Part shown: piece by piece, positions 5,635-8,702 of the stretch
Layout of the letters: each line of letters opens with the position of its first letter
Numbering within the stretch: the stretch's first letter is position 1
From: Candidatus Omnitrophota bacterium
GTDB taxonomy: Bacteria > Omnitrophota > Koll11 > Duberdicusellales > 4484-171
Assembly: GCA_030692055.1 (NCBI GenBank)
Contig: JAUYCY010000074.1
Coordinates: 1 to 8,702, forward strand
Direction of reading: 5' to 3'
DNA length: 8,702 bases
Program-made: the position numbers and the translations under genes
The notes under the pieces: model-generated
The model's input: only the letters and a program-made list of their open reading frames with translations
The model's database searches: none
What the model was told of the DNA's origin: nothing

Positions 5635-7188
5635 CTAGGTGGCGGATAGTTTAGGGTGGAATAAACCGTCAAAAACCGTAATAAATTTTCTAAAGGAAAC
5701 GCGTGTTTTTTTCTTTAAAACCATATAGTAAAATAGCTGACAAAGTTTAGTAAATATCATTAGCCCTAAGAAAATAAGAGCTGGTAGCTTCTTCAGCATC
5801 TCTAACAAGTTTTCTCCGGCATTAAACCAACCCACACCCAGTTCCGGTTTAGCAAATATTTGTTTTAGGCGCATAAAATCAAAATAATAGCTGAAATAAC
5901 TATACAGTATATCTCTTCTTATTTCTTCTTCCGAATTACCTGCTGGAACATATGAAAACGGAATTTTTTTGAAAGGGTTCTCGATAAAGGTTGATACTGA
6001 AAGAAAATTATCATAAATACCTTTTATATTTAAACGATTCTCTTTTTTAGCAATATCCCACAACTCCGTTCCCGGATAAGGAGTAGCGTTATTATATCTT
6101 ACCATATCTAATTCTAACTCCTTGCTCAATTTTACACAATTCATTCTATCCTGATAAGTTTCTTTAGGCAAACCATAAATAAATGTGGCGCTGACATGAA
6201 ACCCTATTTGCTTAGCAAGCTTGGCGGCGGCTACGCATTGCGCTACAGTCTCATTCTTTTTAATAACTTTCATAACCTCTTCATTTGAAGTTTCCATGCC
6301 AAAAAAGATACTCCTAAAACCACTTTCAAATAAATCTTTTAATATTTGGTAATTGACATTATCACCTCTGGCCTGAAAATTAAAAATCATTTTCTTATCT
6401 AGGCCTTTTTTCTTAATTTCATCTATGAGAAGATAGATTCTTTCTTTATTAACTAAAAAATTGTCATCCACAAATAATATAGAGCGTTTATTGTATTGCT
6501 TATAAAGCATTTCTAATTCCTCAACTATAACGGGAGCAGACCTATATCTATAGCGCCTTCCGGTTGTAACTCGGTTGCTGCAAAAAATACACTCATAGGG
6601 GCACCCGCGGGAACTCAATACAAAACCCAAATCATATTTTTTTCCGCAAGCAAAAAGATGGTAAGGAAAAGACGGGTAGCTATCTAAATTACCTAAGCTA
6701 AATGTAGTTTTATTATGCACAATGCTGCCGTTTTGCCTAAAAGAGAGATTATCTAAATGTGTAAAGCTTTTGCCTTCTCTTACGCATTTATACAAGTCAA
6801 TCAATGACTTTTCCCCCTCACCCCTTACAACAACATCAATGTATCCATATGATAGAACTTCTTCCGGCATGGCAGTCGGGTGTACTCCTCCAAATATAAT
6901 CATAGATCCGGGGTAACGCTTTTTAAGCTCTTTCGAAACAGAAAGCGCATTTTTGAATGCCGCGGTTAAAACACTAAACCCAAAAATATATGGCGGGTGC
7001 ATTCCTTTAACATACTTATCTGCTAAACCTAAAATGTTATCTTCTACCTGTTCATCTATATAGTTAGCCGAAATACCTTCTTTTTTGGCGGCAGCAAGCA
7101 AACAACCTATACCAACGGGAACAAAAATAGGTAAAAACGGTTGAAATATTTTTAGGGCGTCCTTAGGAGATGAATTAATTAAAATCAT
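5635..7188 (-). CDS. B12-binding-domain radical SAM protein
   Basis: The N-terminal part (about 1-140) is a cobalamin-binding-type Rossmann domain, seen in PVGIGCLLAAAKKEG (24-38), IIFGGVHPTAMPEE (97-110) and VVRGEGEKS (120-128). The usual DxHxxG has Q47 in place of the histidine (D45-x-Q47), as in many BchE-like members. The radical SAM core begins at 189 and has the cluster motif C196-x3-C200-x2-C203 in RGCPYECIFC. Further core signs are ILFVDDNF (237-244), FFGMET (295-300), YGLPKET (338-344) and TPYPGTELW (369-377). A C-terminal hydrophobic stretch (about 468-491) between basic residues suggests membrane attachment. The 517-residue length fits the family. Reactions include methylations and ring formations on lipids, cofactors and antibiotics; the substrate is not predictable. 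With YfhO-like neighbours, a lipid or envelope precursor is plausible inference. The start is ATG at 7188, 30 bases after the upstream stop, with no clear Shine-Dalgarno. Confidence 0.92.
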   Translation of the reverse strand: MILINSSPKDALKIFQPFLPIFVPVGIGCLLAAAKKEGISANYIDEQVEDNILGLADKYVKGMHPPYIFGFSVLTAAFKNALSVSKELKKRYPGSMIIFGGVHPTAMPEEVLSYGYIDVVVRGEGEKSLIDLYKCVREGKSFTHLDNLSFRQNGSIVHNKTTFSLGNLDSYPSFPYHLFACGKKYDLGFVLSSRGCPYECIFCSNRVTTGRRYRYRSAPVIVEELEMLYKQYNKRSILFVDDNFLVNKERIYLLIDEIKKKGLDKKMIFNFQARGDNVNYQILKDLFESGFRSIFFGMETSNEEVMKVIKKNETVAQCVAAAKLAKQIGFHVSATFIYGLPKETYQDRMNCVKLSKELELDMVRYNNATPYPGTELWDIAKKENRLNIKGIYDNFLSVSTFIENPFKKIPFSYVPAGNSEEEIRRDILYSYFSYYFDFMRLKQIFAKPELGVGWFNAGENLLEMLKKLPALIFLGLMIFTKLCQLFYYMVLKKKTRVSFRKFITVFDGLFHPKLSAT

Positions 7189-7218
7189 ATTATGGGTTTT
7201 GACATACGAAAGGCAACC

Positions 7219-8673
7219 TTAGCTTTTACGCATATTTATGAATGCTCCTACCAATAAATAGGTACCACAAGCAGCAAAGGCAAGATAATAGCACCAAAGA
7301 GAAATTCTGAAGTATTTTGGGTCGTAGATAAAACTAATCTTATGGTTACCTTGAGGTATTTTGACCGCCTTAAAAGCTACATTCGCTTTATAAATATCGG
7401 TTTTTTTACCGTCAATATAAGCATTCCAGTAATTATCGTAAGAGTCACTAAAATATAGATACCCATCTTTTGGCGCAGTGTATTTTAAGTCCAAAAGATT
7501 AGGATTATAGCGCAAGACCTTGTATGAAAAAGAATTTTCCAGATTCAACGTCTTAGTTTCATTTGGTTTATTATCTTTGGCTTCTAAGTATAGGATATCT
7601 TCTTTGCTCGACCAAGATGCAAGGTCCAATAACATGTTCTCTCTTGTTGTGAAAAAAGCATCAGGATAATACCTTATAATAGGCGCGGTTACACCTAGGA
7701 CTTTTCTTAAGTTAGGGCTGAATAAAGTACCGTAATTTTTAAATTCTTTGGGAGTTTTATTCGAACTAATCAATTCATAGTAATCTTTCAACAAAACAAA
7801 GGTGTGCTCGTCGGATCTCATTTTTTCAAAAAGAAAAAAAAGATAATCTCGCGCAGGCATCCCTTCAAAGAGAAAATTATAAAAATCTGTAACAGCTTTG
7901 GTATCCATTTTCTTATCTAATATTAAATAGTCTTCATTTTCATAGTCTAACAAATGTTCTTTAGGCAAATTGAATAACGCAATGATGCTTTCCTTAAGTT
8001 TGTCTCTAAAAGCTGCGTTTACTCTTGCTAAGGAAAAGGTGGGATCCTCTTCAACAAACTCTTCCATCAAGATGTTAATAGTTTTTGTTACATCTATATG
8101 TTTTGAATAAAAATCTTTACCTAGCATAAATCCTTCAATGGTCGCTCTAAGAATTGTTGCAAAAAACAATCTTTCCCTAGACGGCCACTGGTCTAGATTA
8201 GACATACCATAGCTAATGAATTGCTTAATATTCAATTCATTCAACTCTTTATACAAAGGATATTTTGAAGACTCATTGTTTAGGATTATGTATACTTTTG
8301 CAATAGTACTTACGTCAAGATAATCTTGGGTGATAGGATAACTACCCAACGCTGTATGTTTTTTATAAAGCCCGGGCCTAAAATTGCGGAAAACATCTTC
8401 TGAAATTAAGTTGAGTATTCTTTTTTTCGGTAAGTTCCAAGGGACTGGTTTTTCGTTAAACTTATTATCCCTGCGCTCAAGGAGTACTTTTTTGCATATG
8501 GACATGCTAAACAGAGCAAGATCCAACATGGTTACAGTGACAATCAATAAAACAATAATAGAATAATTTTTTTTCTCTCGCAGTTGCTGCCTTATAAAAA
8601 ATAAGGCAGCAAATATAAGCAGATACAAACCAAGAGTATAAGCAATAACTAAAGGAATGTTACCTTCTAACAT
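7219..8673 (-). CDS. C-terminal part of a YfhO-like membrane protein, possibly interrupted gene
   Basis: The 484 residues comprise two helices (about 7-27 and 37-59), a large soluble region (about 70-452) and a final helix (457-477). GYLYFSDSYDNYWNAYIDGK (404-423) with YKANVAFKAVKIPQGNH (428-444) aligns with the C-terminal signature of the full-length YfhO protein at 1064-3565. MLDLALF (49-55) matches the last core helix before the outer domain there. The catalytic multi-helix GT-C core is absent. Upstream in the same frame stands TAA at 8679-8677, two codons before the ATG, and beyond it the frame stays open to the window edge. No Shine-Dalgarno is visible. The gene may therefore be the 3' half of a YfhO gene split by a stop, a separately translated subunit, or a true short variant. 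As it stands it could bind a partner core or acceptor but probably does not transfer sugar alone. Confidence 0.72.
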   Translation of the reverse strand: MLEGNIPLVIAYTLGLYLLIFAALFFIRQQLREKKNYSIIVLLIVTVTMLDLALFSMSICKKVLLERRDNKFNEKPVPWNLPKKRILNLISEDVFRNFRPGLYKKHTALGSYPITQDYLDVSTIAKVYIILNNESSKYPLYKELNELNIKQFISYGMSNLDQWPSRERLFFATILRATIEGFMLGKDFYSKHIDVTKTINILMEEFVEEDPTFSLARVNAAFRDKLKESIIALFNLPKEHLLDYENEDYLILDKKMDTKAVTDFYNFLFEGMPARDYLFFLFEKMRSDEHTFVLLKDYYELISSNKTPKEFKNYGTLFSPNLRKVLGVTAPIIRYYPDAFFTTRENMLLDLASWSSKEDILYLEAKDNKPNETKTLNLENSFSYKVLRYNPNLLDLKYTAPKDGYLYFSDSYDNYWNAYIDGKKTDIYKANVAFKAVKIPQGNHKISFIYDPKYFRISLWCYYLAFAACGTYLLVGAFINMRKS

Positions 8674-8702
8674 TTTTTATTTTTTAGATAATTTTTCTAA
8701 AA

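Overview
The window is an AT-rich bacterial segment in which every gene I can support lies on the minus strand, so transcription runs from high to low coordinates. The combination of YfhO-like membrane proteins, a B12-type radical SAM protein, an LhgO-type oxidoreductase start and short GC-rich palindromes between genes reminds me of uncultured anaerobes such as Candidatus Omnitrophota. That placement is a low-confidence impression; there is no rRNA or marker gene here.

In the direction of transcription the layout is as follows. (1) 8673-7219 encodes a 484-residue protein matching only the C-terminal part of a YfhO-type membrane protein. An in-frame stop lies two codons upstream of its first ATG. 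(2) 7188-5635 encodes a 517-residue B12-binding-domain radical SAM protein. (3) A 126-bp spacer with several hairpins follows. (4) 5508-4834 encodes a small xylose-isomerase-like TIM barrel. (5) 4820-4293 encodes a small membrane protein with a cytosolic winged-helix-like segment. (6) A 219-bp spacer is packed with perfect palindromes. (7) 4073-3552 encodes a second protein with the same membrane/winged-helix architecture. (8) 3565-1064 encodes a full-length, 833-residue YfhO family protein. (9) 1077-910 is the first 46 or so codons of an LhgO-like FAD oxidoreductase, cut off at a pair of REP-like palindromes. (10) 756-1 is the N-terminal 252 residues of a DUF4143-type ATPase that runs off the window and has its own candidate promoter.

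Tight spacing (two 14-bp overlaps, gaps of 13 and 30 bp) suggests one or two operons. A coherent but unproven reading is a cell-envelope locus: GT-C-type YfhO proteins glycosylate or modify a surface polymer, the radical SAM and TIM-barrel enzymes modify a lipid or sugar precursor, and the two membrane winged-helix proteins have an unknown, possibly regulatory, role. The ATPase looks like a separate transcription unit next to a rearrangement scar, and its DNA appears less AT-rich than the YfhO gene.

The most interesting items are the paired membrane/winged-helix proteins, the interrupted YfhO-like gene at the right edge, the palindrome-packed spacer and the truncated oxidoreductase. I found no CRISPR array, tRNA, rRNA or intact transposase.
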